Part shown: piece by piece, positions 55,432-64,000 of the stretch
Position numbering within the stretch: the first letter of the stretch is position 1
How the letters are laid out: every line of letters starts with the position of its first letter
Assembly (NCBI RefSeq): GCF_946227985.1
Contig: NZ_CAMKGL010000007.1
Span: 1-64,000, forward strand
Source of the DNA: Serratia quinivorans
GTDB taxonomy: Bacteria; Pseudomonadota; Gammaproteobacteria; Enterobacterales; Enterobacteriaceae
Direction: 5' to 3'
Length of the DNA: 64,000 nt
Made by a program: the position numbers and the translations under genes
Notes under the pieces: model-generated
Database searches by the model: none
What the model was told of the DNA's origin: nothing
The model's input: the letters and a program-made list of their open reading frames with translations, nothing else

Positions 55432-56133
55432 CGCGTACTGCGTCATCTGGCTGCTGCTCAGCACGGGCTGACCCAATACGTACTGGCCATTGGCTACGCT
55501 GACCATCGGCGGCTGGTGGTTTTTGACGAAGTAGTCATAGCCCGGTTTCAGCTGACGCCAGAAGGAGATATAGCTGGAGGAGCTGTGGCGCTTCAGGTTA
55601 TTGTCGGTCATGCGGAACGGATAGATACTGATATCGATTCGGCTCTGGCCGTAAGCGAATGCGGCTTCGACGTAACGATAGATCTCGTCCATATAGGTGT
55701 TGGTCATCGCGTAACAACCAATCGATTTACATTCACCGTGGATCATCAGATAAGCGCCGGAATACCCCTGTGATTTATCGTAATCATTAGGGAAGCCGAT
55801 ATTTATTGCCCGATAATATTTACTGTCGGGTTTCAGATGACGTGCGTCAACGCTATAAAAGCCCTCCGGGCTTTTAAAGTCACCTTCACGGCGTTTCGGG
55901 CCGAGGCCGCCGGAGAAATTACAGATTTGGAAAGAGTTCACCAAGCGGAATTCGTTGCCCATTTTGGCATACAATTCCAGCGTGCGTTCCTCTTTGAAGA
56001 TCTGAATATAAACCGGTGAACCCACTAATTGCTGTTTAACTACCGGAACCTCGGGAACCTGCTCGCTGGCGCTGCAGGCCGTGATCATCGGCATAGAAAA
56101 AAGCATCGCAAACAACAACGCGATTTTGCTCAT
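55363..56133 (-). CDS. dpaA: YkuD-domain protein YafK/DpaA (L,D-transpeptidase fold)
   Basis: A 256-residue envelope protein. The catalytic motif [13 protein letters not shown] (HG-x-C-x3-GC) is intact. E. coli YafK (DpaA) hydrolyses the bond between Braun lipoprotein and peptidoglycan instead of forming cross-links. The N-terminus [20 protein letters not shown] contains a lipobox-like ITAC, so this copy may be a lipoprotein. Antisense overlap with yafJ at the 3' end. Confidence 0.9.
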   Translation of the reverse strand: MSKIALLFAMLFSMPMITACSASEQVPEVPVVKQQLVGSPVYIQIFKEERTLELYAKMGNEFRLVNSFQICNFSGGLGPKRREGDFKSPEGFYSVDARHLKPDSKYYRAINIGFPNDYDKSQGYSGAYLMIHGECKSIGCYAMTNTYMDEIYRYVEAAFAYGQSRIDISIYPFRMTDNNLKRHSSSSYISFWRQLKPGYDYFVKNHQPPMVSVANGQYVLGQPVLSSSQMTQYASTTAPVISTNPFAQTKPLTEVK

Positions 56134-56617
56134 TATTATTCCTGCTTATATTTATCTGCTGGCTCAATGCACTTGGCCAACATGCCACTGATTATTGTTT
56201 TACGGTCTTAAAACACCGCCAGATTACCAGTGTGTTCTTTTTTAGCAATATGTGTTGTGTATAAAAAAACTACAAACTTCGATAAAAGTGAATCGACAGG
56301 CAGATTTTAACGATTAGTGGGGCGAAACAGCCGGAATTTAATTGTGTTTGCTTGACTCAGGTCACTGCCTAACGCAGAAAAATGTTATGGAAAATGTTAA
56401 TATTCCGCCTCGAATTAGCGCGCAAAAAATGGACGCAGGAGTTAACCAACGGAATGTACGCTACCCCATTTTGTCAGTGCGAAAGATTTCATGTTGAGCG
56501 TGATGTCGTTGCGCTCAACCCAGAGGCTACCGAAGCGGCCTCATCATCCAGGCATCGTCAGCACCAGCCTCTGGGGCCGGTAAGACGTGTGAAACTAACC
56601 AACATCGTATAAATCCT
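56134..56617 (+). other. 484-base spacer: yafK promoter side and structured nqr leader
   Basis: No convincing gene. The left part is AT-rich and should hold the promoters of yafK and nqr. Toward nqrA there are two stable hairpins: GTTGAGCG / CGCTCAAC (56493-56500 and 56512-56519) and a wider CCAGAGGCT / AGCCTCTGG (56520-56528 and 56566-56574), directly stacked. TTGACT at 56352 lacks a good -10 at normal spacing. A 76-codon frame at 56382-56612 looks non-coding. Confidence 0.55.
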
Positions 56618-57967
56618 ATGATTAAAATCAGAAAAGGGTTAGATCTGCCAATTGCCGGAGCCCCGGCTCAGGCGATTCAGGACGGCCCAATCATTCAGCA
56701 TGTCGCCCTGCTTGGGGAAGATTACGTCGGAATGCGCCCGTCTATGCTGGTGCAGGAAGGCGAGAGCGTTAAGAAAGGTCAGGCGCTGTTCGAAGATAAA
56801 AAGACCCCCGGAGTTTTTTTCACCGCTCCTGCCAGTGGCCGTATCCTGGCAGTCAACCGCGGTGAACGGCGCGTATTGCAGTCGGTGGTCATCGCCGTTG
56901 AAAATGGCGGCGATGAGCAACTGGAGTTTGCCCATTATCCGGTTGCCGAACTGGCCATGCTGCCGCGGGAACAGGTCGAAAGCGAATTACTCGCCAGCGG
57001 TCTGTGGACCGCGCTGCGTACCCGCCCATTCAGTAAAACGCCTGCGCCGGGTACCACCCCGCGTGCCATTTTTGTTACTGCCATGGACAGCCAGCCTCTG
57101 GCTGCCGATCCACAGGTGATCATCGCCGAGCAGTTGGCAGCGTTCAACGCCGGGCTGGCGGTTTTGGCCCGCCTGACCGACGGCAAGGTGCACGTTTGCC
57201 ACGCCGCGGGCGTGAACCTGGGCAAACAACCCGATGCCCAAGTGACCTATAACGAATTTGCCGGCCCACATCCAGCGGGCCTGGTAGGCACGCATATTCA
57301 TTTCCTCGAGCCGGTCAGTTTGAAAAAAACCGTCTGGCATATCGGCTATCAGGATGCGATCGCCATCGGCACCTTGTTCACCACCGGTAAGCTCGATACC
57401 CGCCGGGTGGTAGCACTGGCCGGGCCGCAGGTGGAACAGCCAGTGTTGCTGCGCACCCGATTGGGCGCCAGTATCGAAGAGCTGACCGCCGGGCGTCTGA
57501 AAGCCGGTGAGAACCGGGTGATTTCCGGATCGGTGCTGAGCGGTACCCACGTTGCCGGGCCGAACGCTTACCTCGGCCGTTTCCATTCGCTGGTTTCCGT
57601 GCTGCAGGAAGGGCGCGACAAAGAATTATTCGGTTGGATCGCGCCATCACCGGATAAATTTTCCATCACCCGCACCACGCTGGGCCACTTCCTGAAGAAC
57701 AAACTGTTCGCCTTCTCGACTACCACCCACGGGGGTGAGCGTGCGATGGTGCCGATTGGCAACTACGAGCGGGTGATGCCGCTGGATATCCTGCCGACCC
57801 TGCTGTTGCGTGACCTGCTGGCAGGTGACAGCGACAGTGCACAGGCGCTGGGCTGTCTGGAGCTGGATGAAGAAGATCTGGCGCTGTGCACCTTCGTTTG
57901 CCCCGGCAAGTATGAATACGCTCCGGTGTTGCGCGATGTGCTGACCAAGATTGAGCAGGAAGGATAA
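56618..57967 (+). CDS. nqrA: Na+-translocating NADH:quinone reductase subunit A
   Basis: The soluble 449-residue subunit A of the six-part sodium pump, thought to take part in quinone binding. [14 protein letters not shown] at the start and [19 protein letters not shown] with [15 protein letters not shown] mark the RnfC-like biotinyl-type fold. Next gene follows after three bases. A structured leader precedes it. Serratia/Yersinia-type position after yafK. Confidence 0.96.
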   Translation: MIKIRKGLDLPIAGAPAQAIQDGPIIQHVALLGEDYVGMRPSMLVQEGESVKKGQALFEDKKTPGVFFTAPASGRILAVNRGERRVLQSVVIAVENGGDEQLEFAHYPVAELAMLPREQVESELLASGLWTALRTRPFSKTPAPGTTPRAIFVTAMDSQPLAADPQVIIAEQLAAFNAGLAVLARLTDGKVHVCHAAGVNLGKQPDAQVTYNEFAGPHPAGLVGTHIHFLEPVSLKKTVWHIGYQDAIAIGTLFTTGKLDTRRVVALAGPQVEQPVLLRTRLGASIEELTAGRLKAGENRVISGSVLSGTHVAGPNAYLGRFHSLVSVLQEGRDKELFGWIAPSPDKFSITRTTLGHFLKNKLFAFSTTTHGGERAMVPIGNYERVMPLDILPTLLLRDLLAGDSDSAQALGCLELDEEDLALCTFVCPGKYEYAPVLRDVLTKIEQEG

Positions 57968-57970
57968 CCG

Positions 57971-59212
57971 ATGGGCCTGAAGAACTTTTTTGAAAAAATC
58001 GAGCATCACTTCACACCAGGCGGCAAGTTGGAAAAGTGGTACCCGCTGTTTGAAGCGACTACCACAGTGTTCTATACCCCTGGTTTGGTGACGCGCGGTG
58101 CTTCGCACGTACGCGATGCCATCGATCTGAAACGTATGATGATCCTGGTGTGGCTGGCGGTATTCCCGGCGATGTTCTGGGGGATGTACAACGTCGGCCA
58201 ACAGGCCATTCCGGCATTGCACCACCTTTACAGTGGCGATCAACTGCAGCAGGTGTTGGCGGGCGATTGGCACTATCGGTTGGCGCAATGGCTGGGGGCA
58301 TCACTGGCGGCAGACGCGGGCTGGATCAGCAAAATGGTGCTGGGCGCCTGCTATTTCCTGCCGATTTACGCCGTGGTGTTCCTGGTTGGTGGTTTCTGGG
58401 AGGTACTGTTCGCCGTCATTCGCAAGCATGAGATTAACGAAGGCTTCTTCGTCACCTCGATTCTGTTTGCGCTGATTGTGCCACCAACGCTGCCGCTATG
58501 GCAGGCCGCATTGGGTATCACCTTCGGCGTAGTGGTGGCGAAAGAAATATTTGGTGGCACCGGACGCAACTTCCTCAACCCGGCTTTGGCTGGGCGCGCG
58601 TTCCTGTTCTTTGCTTATCCGGCGCAGATTTCCGGTGATCTGGTGTGGACCTCCGCCGACGGGTTCTCTGGCGCGACGCCGCTGGCACAGTGGAGCGCGG
58701 GCGGGGCACACAGCCTGAGCAACGTGGCTACCGACCATTCCATCAGTTGGATGGATGCGTTCCTCGGCAACATTCCCGGCTCGGTGGGGGAAGTCTCCAC
58801 GCTGATGATCCTGCTCGGCGGGGCGATAATCCTGTTTGGCCGCGTAGCATCCTGGCGCATTGTCGCCGGCGTGATGCTCGGCATGATGGCGACCGCCTTC
58901 CTGTTCAACAGTATCGGTTCAACCACCAACCCGCTGTTTGCCATGCCCTGGTACTGGCACCTGGTGTTGGGCGGCTTCGCCTTCGGCATGATCTTTATGG
59001 CTACCGACCCGGTTTCCGCCTCGTTCACCAACAAGGGGAAGTGGTGGTACGGCATTCTGATTGGCGTGATGTGCGTGCTGATCCGGGTGGTCAATCCGGC
59101 CTATCCTGAAGGCATGATGCTGGCGATCCTGTTCGCCAACCTGTTCGCGCCGCTGTTCGATTACCTGGTGGTGCAGGCCAACATCAAGCGGAGAAAAGCC
59201 CGTGGCGAATGA
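57971..59212 (+). CDS. nqrB: Na+-NQR subunit B
   Basis: A 413-residue membrane subunit with about ten helices. The FMN attachment threonine is in [13 protein letters not shown] near residue 234. It carries covalently bound FMN and is central to Na+ transfer. Overlaps nqrC by 11 bases. Needs ApbE, encoded at the operon end, for flavinylation. Confidence 0.97.
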   Translation: MGLKNFFEKIEHHFTPGGKLEKWYPLFEATTTVFYTPGLVTRGASHVRDAIDLKRMMILVWLAVFPAMFWGMYNVGQQAIPALHHLYSGDQLQQVLAGDWHYRLAQWLGASLAADAGWISKMVLGACYFLPIYAVVFLVGGFWEVLFAVIRKHEINEGFFVTSILFALIVPPTLPLWQAALGITFGVVVAKEIFGGTGRNFLNPALAGRAFLFFAYPAQISGDLVWTSADGFSGATPLAQWSAGGAHSLSNVATDHSISWMDAFLGNIPGSVGEVSTLMILLGGAIILFGRVASWRIVAGVMLGMMATAFLFNSIGSTTNPLFAMPWYWHLVLGGFAFGMIFMATDPVSASFTNKGKWWYGILIGVMCVLIRVVNPAYPEGMMLAILFANLFAPLFDYLVVQANIKRRKARGE

Positions 59213-59996
59213 ATCTAAAAACGACAGCATCGGTAAAACGCTGCTGGTGGTACTGCTGCTGTGCCTGGTGTGTTCTGTGGTGGTGGCGGGTTCCGCCGTC
59301 GGCCTGAAGTCCAAACAGCAGGAACAGAAGTTGCTCGACAAACAGCGCAATATTCTCGACGTGGCCGGTTTGCTGCAGCCGAAAATGGAAGGCGAGCAGG
59401 TCAAGGCGCTGTTCACCCAACGTATCGAACCGCGCCTGCTGGATTTGAACAGCGGTGAATTTGTTGCGGGTAACGCGACGGCGTTCGATCTGCCCGCAGC
59501 CCTGCGTGATAACGCCAAAAGCGTAGCGCTACCGGCGGCTGACGATCCAGCTGGCATCAAGCGCCGCAGCAACCAGGCGGAAATCTACCTGGTGCGCGAC
59601 GACAGCGGCGCGGTCAACAAAATCGTGCTGCCCGTCTACGGTACCGGCCTGTGGTCGATGATGTACGCTTTTGTGGCGCTGGATAACGACGGCAACACGG
59701 TGAAGGGCATCACTTACTACCAGCAAGGGGAAACTCCGGGGCTGGGCGGTGAGGTCGAAAATGCCGGTTGGCGTCAGCAGTGGATCGGTAAGAAGCTGTT
59801 TGATGACAGCGGCAAACCCGCGATCCGCGTGGTGAAAGGCGGGGCGCGTCCGGGGGATGAACATGGGGTGGACGGCTTGTCCGGTGCCACGCTGACCTCC
59901 AACGGCGTGCAGCATACTTTTGACTTCTGGTTGGGCGAGCACGGCTTTGGCCCGTTCCTGCAAAAAGTTCGTGAAGGAGCGCTGAAAAATGGCTGA
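59202..59996 (+). CDS. nqrC: Na+-NQR subunit C
   Basis: A 264-residue subunit with one N-terminal membrane helix ([18 protein letters not shown]) and a periplasmic FMN domain. The flavinylation motif [12 protein letters not shown] near 226-237 has the modified threonine in S-G-A-T. GTG start at 59202 within nqrB; overlaps nqrD by eight bases. Confidence 0.96.
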   Translation: MANESKNDSIGKTLLVVLLLCLVCSVVVAGSAVGLKSKQQEQKLLDKQRNILDVAGLLQPKMEGEQVKALFTQRIEPRLLDLNSGEFVAGNATAFDLPAALRDNAKSVALPAADDPAGIKRRSNQAEIYLVRDDSGAVNKIVLPVYGTGLWSMMYAFVALDNDGNTVKGITYYQQGETPGLGGEVENAGWRQQWIGKKLFDDSGKPAIRVVKGGARPGDEHGVDGLSGATLTSNGVQHTFDFWLGEHGFGPFLQKVREGALKNG

Positions 59997-60618
59997 TTCC
60001 AAAGAAATTAAACGGGTCCTTTTAGGGCCGTTGTTCGACAACAACCCGATTGCCTTGCAGGTGCTGGGTGTCTGTTCTGCGCTGGCAGTGACTACCAAGC
60101 TGGAAACGGCGGTGGTGATGACCATCGCGGTGACGCTGGTCACCGCGTTCTCCAGCTTCTTTATATCGCTGATCCGTCACCATATCCCAAACAGCGTGCG
60201 CATCATTGTGCAGATGGCGATTATCGCCTCGTTGGTGATTGTGGTCGATCAGTTGCTGCGGGCCTTTGCGTTCGAGATATCCAAGCAGCTGTCGGTGTTT
60301 GTCGGCCTGATCATCACCAACTGTATCGTGATGGGGCGCGCCGAAGCCTATGCCATGAAATCGCCACCGATCGAGAGTTTTATGGACGGTATCGGTAACG
60401 GCTTGGGCTATGGGGTGATCCTGGTGTTGGTCGGCTTCCTGCGTGAGCTGTTTGGTTCCGGCAAGCTGTTTGGCATCCCGGTGCTGGAAACGGTGCAGAA
60501 CGGCGGCTGGTATCAACCGAACGGCCTGTTCCTGTTGGCACCGAGCGCGTTCTTTATCATCGGCTTGCTGATTTGGGCGCTACGCACCCTGAAACCAGCG
60601 CAGATCGAAAAGGAGTAA
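59989..60618 (+). CDS. nqrD: Na+-NQR subunit D
   Basis: A 209-residue integral membrane protein with six helices, paired with NqrE in an inverted fold. [18 protein letters not shown] and [20 protein letters not shown] carry the conserved cysteine-containing half-helices that hold the inter-subunit iron centre. Confidence 0.96.
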   Translation: MADSKEIKRVLLGPLFDNNPIALQVLGVCSALAVTTKLETAVVMTIAVTLVTAFSSFFISLIRHHIPNSVRIIVQMAIIASLVIVVDQLLRAFAFEISKQLSVFVGLIITNCIVMGRAEAYAMKSPPIESFMDGIGNGLGYGVILVLVGFLRELFGSGKLFGIPVLETVQNGGWYQPNGLFLLAPSAFFIIGLLIWALRTLKPAQIEKE

Positions 60619-60624
60619 TGGCCG

Positions 60625-61221
<597 letters not shown>

Positions 61222-61236
61222 AGGCGGGAAGAATTT

Positions 61237-62460
61237 ATGGAAATTATTTTAGGCGTCGCCATGTTTACCGGCATCGTTATGGTGCTGGTGCTGCTCATTT
61301 TGTTCGCCAAATCCAAGCTGGTGAACACCGGTGACATTGCGGTAGAAGTTAACGGCGATCTCGACAAGAGCTTTACCGCTCCGGCGGGCGACAAGCTGCT
61401 GAATATGCTCTCCAGTCAGGGGATCTTCGTTTCGTCTGCCTGTGGTGGCGGCGGTTCTTGCGGCCAGTGTCGGGTGGTGATCAAAGAGGGCGGCGGCGAT
61501 ATCCTGCCGACCGAACTGTCGCACATCAACAAGCGTGAAGCGAAAGAGGGCTGCCGTCTGGCTTGCCAGGTGAACGTGAAGCAGAACCTGAAAATCGAGC
61601 TGCCGGAAGAAATTTTTGGTGTGAAGAAGTGGGAATGCGAGGTTATATCCAATGATAACAAAGCCACTTTTATCAAAGAGCTGAAGCTAAAAATCCCTGA
61701 TGGGGAAGACGTGCCGTTCCGTGCCGGGGGGTTTATCCAGATCGAAGCGCCGGTACACGATATCAGCTATGCCGATTTTGACGTGCCGGATGAGTACCGT
61801 GGCGACTGGGACAAGTTCAACCTGTTCCGCTACCGCTCGGTAGTGAATGACACCACGGTGCGCGCCTATTCCATGGCCAACTACCCGGACGAAAAGGGCA
61901 TTATCATGCTCAACGTGCGTATCGCCACGCCGCCACCGCGCGATCCTGACGTGCCGCCGGGCATCATGTCCTCTTATATCTGGTCGTTAAAAGCCGGTGA
62001 CAAGGTGACAATTTCCGGGCCGTTCGGCGAGTTCTTCGCCAAGGACACCGATGCGGAAATGATCTTTATCGGCGGTGGTGCCGGTATGGCACCGATGCGT
62101 TCGCACATCTTTGACCAGCTCAATCGCCTGAAGTCGAAGCGTAAAATCACCTTCTGGTACGGCGCGCGTTCACTGCGTGAGATGTTCTACGAGGAAGATT
62201 TCAACCAACTGCAGGCAGAGAACGAGAACTTTACCTGGCATGTGGCGCTCTCCGATCCGCAGCCTGAGGATAACTGGACGGGTTACACCGGCTTTATCCA
62301 TAATGTTCTGTTGGAGAACTATCTGCGGAACCACCCGGCACCGGAAGACTGCGAGTTTTACATGTGCGGTCCGCCAATGATGAATGCCGCGGTAATCAAG
62401 ATGCTGAAAGACCTGGGCGTCGAAGACGAAAATATCATGCTTGATGACTTTGGTGGCTAA
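61237..62460 (+). CDS. nqrF: Na+-NQR subunit F (NADH-oxidising, 2Fe-2S and FAD)
   Basis: A 407-residue subunit with one N-terminal helix, a ferredoxin domain ([10 protein letters not shown], final Cys in GCRLACQV), then a ferredoxin-reductase domain with FAD motif RAYSMANYP and NADH motif [17 protein letters not shown]. It passes electrons from NADH into the complex. C-terminus MLDDFGG is as in other NqrF. Its stop abuts apbE. Confidence 0.97.
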   Translation: MEIILGVAMFTGIVMVLVLLILFAKSKLVNTGDIAVEVNGDLDKSFTAPAGDKLLNMLSSQGIFVSSACGGGGSCGQCRVVIKEGGGDILPTELSHINKREAKEGCRLACQVNVKQNLKIELPEEIFGVKKWECEVISNDNKATFIKELKLKIPDGEDVPFRAGGFIQIEAPVHDISYADFDVPDEYRGDWDKFNLFRYRSVVNDTTVRAYSMANYPDEKGIIMLNVRIATPPPRDPDVPPGIMSSYIWSLKAGDKVTISGPFGEFFAKDTDAEMIFIGGGAGMAPMRSHIFDQLNRLKSKRKITFWYGARSLREMFYEEDFNQLQAENENFTWHVALSDPQPEDNWTGYTGFIHNVLLENYLRNHPAPEDCEFYMCGPPMMNAAVIKMLKDLGVEDENIMLDDFGG

Positions 62461-63489
62461 ATGCACGCATGGGCAATGAAGGGGTTAATGACGACGGTGG
62501 CGCTCAGCGCCACCCTGTTATTGACCGGCTGCGGACCGGAGCAGGTCAATCTCGATGGCAAAACCATGGGGACCTCATATTCAGTTCGTTACGTCACCGG
62601 TGACGACATGCCGTCTGCCGCCAAAATACAGGCGGAGATCGACAAGCGACTGGAGTTGGTGAATGACCAGATGTCTACCTACCGGCCAGGCTCTGAACTG
62701 AGCCGCTTCAACGCCAGCCGCGGAGTGGATAAACCCTTCCCGGTATCGGCGGCTACCACCGAGGTGGTGCTGGAAGCGCTGCGCATTAACCGCGTCACCG
62801 ACGGCGCACTGGACGTGACCGTCGGGCCGCTGGTTAATCTGTGGGGCTTCGGCCCGGAAGGGCGACCGGACAAGGTGCCGAGCGCTGCCGAACTGGAGCG
62901 GCGCCGCGCCTGGACCGGTATCGACAAGCTGTCGGTGCAGGGTAACGCATTGGTAAAGAGCATTCCTGAGCTGTATGTCGATCTCTCCTCGATCGCCAAG
63001 GGCTACGGGGTGGATGTGATTGCCCAGTATCTGCAGTCGCAGCAGGTTAAGAACTACATGGTGGATATTGGCGGCGAAGTTCGTACTCGTGGCCACAACG
63101 GTGAGAAAAAACCGTGGCGTATCGCCATTGAACGGCCGACGGCCGGTATGGAGCAGAAGGCGCAACTGGTTATCCAGCCGGGGGAGATGTCGATCGCCAC
63201 CTCGGGGGATTATCGCAACTACTTCGAACAGGGCGGCATGCGTTATTCGCATACCATAGATCCAGTTACCGGCAAGCCGATCCATCATCATCTGGTGTCG
63301 GTGACGGTGCTGAGCCCGACCTGTATGGCTGCCGACGGTCTGTCGACCGGGTTGAACGTATTGGGGCCGGAGCGCGGCATGGCGTTGGCGAACCTGATGG
63401 GGATCCCGGTGTTCATGATTGTGAAAACTGCCAAAGGTTTTGAAGAGCGCTACTCCGAAGCGTTCAAACCCTATTTGAACAAGAGCTAG
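62461..63489 (+). CDS. apbE: FAD:protein FMN transferase ApbE
   Basis: A 342-residue lipoprotein (lipobox LLLTGC, Cys near 24) in the periplasm. It transfers FMN from FAD to threonines of NqrB and NqrC. Family motifs MGTSYSVRYV, VDLSSIAKGYGVDVIAQYL, and the later metal site HTIDPVTGKPIHHHLVSVTV with AADGLSTGLNV are intact. Starts one base after the nqrF stop, so co-expressed with its targets. Confidence 0.96.
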   Translation: MHAWAMKGLMTTVALSATLLLTGCGPEQVNLDGKTMGTSYSVRYVTGDDMPSAAKIQAEIDKRLELVNDQMSTYRPGSELSRFNASRGVDKPFPVSAATTEVVLEALRINRVTDGALDVTVGPLVNLWGFGPEGRPDKVPSAAELERRRAWTGIDKLSVQGNALVKSIPELYVDLSSIAKGYGVDVIAQYLQSQQVKNYMVDIGGEVRTRGHNGEKKPWRIAIERPTAGMEQKAQLVIQPGEMSIATSGDYRNYFEQGGMRYSHTIDPVTGKPIHHHLVSVTVLSPTCMAADGLSTGLNVLGPERGMALANLMGIPVFMIVKTAKGFEERYSEAFKPYLNKS

Positions 63490-63499
63490 TGAGGTCGCT

Positions 63500-63727
63500 A
63501 TGTTGACAGTATTTATCGCCAGCTTCGTGTTGTTTCTGCTGATTGTCGGCGGGATGTCGTTGGGTTACGTGTTCAAACGTAAAAGCCTGCAGGGCAGCTG
63601 CGGCGGCATTACGGCGCTGGGGATGGATAAAGTCTGTGACTGTCCTGAACCTTGCGATGCACGCAAGAAGCGACTGGAGAAAGAGGCGCTGCGCCAGCAG
63701 CTGTTGGAAAAACACCGGATTATCTGA
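63500..63727 (+). CDS. nqrM: NQR maturation protein NqrM (DUF539)
   Basis: A 75-residue protein with an N-terminal membrane helix (FIASFVLFLLIVGGMSLGYVF) and four conserved cysteines in GSCGG and VCDCPEPC. NqrM is needed for assembly of the Fe centre between NqrD and NqrE in Vibrio and Klebsiella. Eleven bases after apbE. Its last seven codons lie in a 25-base sequence repeated directly after the stop. Confidence 0.94.
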   Translation: MLTVFIASFVLFLLIVGGMSLGYVFKRKSLQGSCGGITALGMDKVCDCPEPCDARKKRLEKEALRQQLLEKHRII

Positions 63728-63753
63728 CTTGGAAAAGCATCGGATTATCTGAC
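63704..63753. repeat. Tandem duplication of 25 bases at the nqrM stop
   Basis: Positions 63704-63728 and 63729-63753 are the same 25-base unit (TTGGAAAAACACCGGATTAT..., TTGGAAAAGCATCGGATTAT...) with two differences. The first copy holds the end and stop of nqrM; the second is untranslated. Confidence 0.9.
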
Positions 63754-63756
63754 TAC

Positions 63757-63786
63757 AAGGGGCGCATGCAGCGCCCCTTTTTCTAT
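63757..63786 (+). terminator. Terminator of the nqr-apbE-nqrM operon
   Basis: AAGGGGCGC-ATGCA-GCGCCCCTT followed by TTTTTC. It also lies just past the stop of the converging GDPD gene. Confidence 0.92.
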
Positions 63787-63789
63787 CGG

Positions 63790-64000
63790 TTATTTGGCCT
63801 GGCGAAAGTTTTTCGCGTCGGCCGGTGAGTTGACCATCACTCCGTCGACCCCGAGTGCCAGCGCCTGTTGGTATTCCGCCGGAGAGTTGATGCCGAACAG
63901 AATGATGTGCGCCGGCCCTTGCGAGCGGAAGCAGTCGATCGATTCTTTATCCCAGGTCAAAAACGCCTTGGAACGCCCTTCACCCAGGGTAAATTTCTCC
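63790..64000 (-). CDS. Glycerophosphodiester phosphodiesterase family protein, C-terminal part
   Basis: Only the last 69 residues are in the window; the gene continues past its right edge. FLTWDKESIDCFRSQGPAHIILFGINSPAEYQQALALGVDGVMVNSPADA (read in parts) resembles the end of GDPD TIM barrels, where GVDGVMTDSP is typical. Exact substrate and symbol cannot be set from this fragment. Convergent with nqrM. Confidence 0.75.
   Translation of the reverse strand, partial: EKFTLGEGRSKAFLTWDKESIDCFRSQGPAHIILFGINSPAEYQQALALGVDGVMVNSPADAKNFRQAK

Noticed and set aside
56382..56612. A 76-codon frame before nqrA
   Set aside because: Covers the leader hairpins, has a mixed basic/serine-rich translation and no strong ribosome site; the DNA looks structural, not coding.

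Overview
The window reads as a chromosomal segment of an enteric bacterium, most likely a Serratia (Yersiniaceae). The reasons are the E. coli-like backbone order dkgB-yafC-yafD-mltD-gloB/yafS-rnhA/dnaQ-tRNA-Asp ... yafV ... fadE/gmhA-yafJ/yafK, a complete Na+-translocating NADH:quinone reductase (nqr) operon after yafK, ERIC repeats, and coding that is dense and GC-rich throughout. The genus is inferred from synteny and content; no search was run.

Layout. (1) 1-11.9 kb: the distal part of an aryl polyene (APE) pigment cluster, apeF to apeR, tightly overlapped. It begins with only the C-terminal end of the first carrier protein gene apeE. (2) 12.0-20.7 kb: core genes dkgB, a LysR regulator divergent from an MFS exporter, yafD, mltD, gloB, yafS, rnhA, dnaQ and tRNA-Asp(GUC), then a possible 55-residue ORF not previously noted. 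(3) 21.0-44.4 kb: accessory block between tRNA-Asp and yafV. It holds puuE allantoinase, the aerobactin locus (iutA, iucDCBA, a ShiF-like exporter and a siderophore-interacting reductase) behind a Fur-box promoter, a ParDE-type toxin-antitoxin pair, hpxWXYZ, an RpiR regulator, a polar amino acid-type ABC importer, and hpxJ/hpxK/uraD/uraH genes for urate-derived ureides. (4) 44.4-50.7 kb: methionine salvage (yafV, ybdL, mtnBCD, mtnA, mtnK) with MetJ-box-like operators in both divergent promoter regions. (5) 50.8-51.1 kb: a chromosomal hok/sok-type toxin and antisense RNA. (6) 51.2-56.1 kb: fadE, gmhA, yafJ and yafK/dpaA. (7) 56.6-63.7 kb: nqrABCDEF-apbE-nqrM, then the 3' end of a glycerophosphodiester phosphodiesterase gene.

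How it works together. The purine genes cover 5-hydroxyisourate to allantoin (UraH, UraD), allantoate (PuuE), ureidoglycine (HpxK), oxalurate (HpxJ) and finally oxamate to oxalate plus ammonia (HpxW). Urate oxidation and oxalurate transcarbamoylation are not encoded here. Sigma-54-type promoters lie before puuE, hpxW and the ABC operon, and two NtrC-like sites lie before the last. I infer a nitrogen-limitation regulon, now split by the aerobactin and toxin-antitoxin genes. In methionine salvage the YbdL-type transaminase and the YafV omega-amidase overlap, which fits their known metabolic coupling. ApbE and NqrM are the flavin-transfer and maturation factors of NQR and sit directly behind its structural genes.

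No CRISPR array, prophage or insertion sequence was seen. The least explained elements are the broken apeE junction, the 55-residue ORF beside tRNA-Asp, the role of HpxX/Y/Z, and the structured leader before nqrA.
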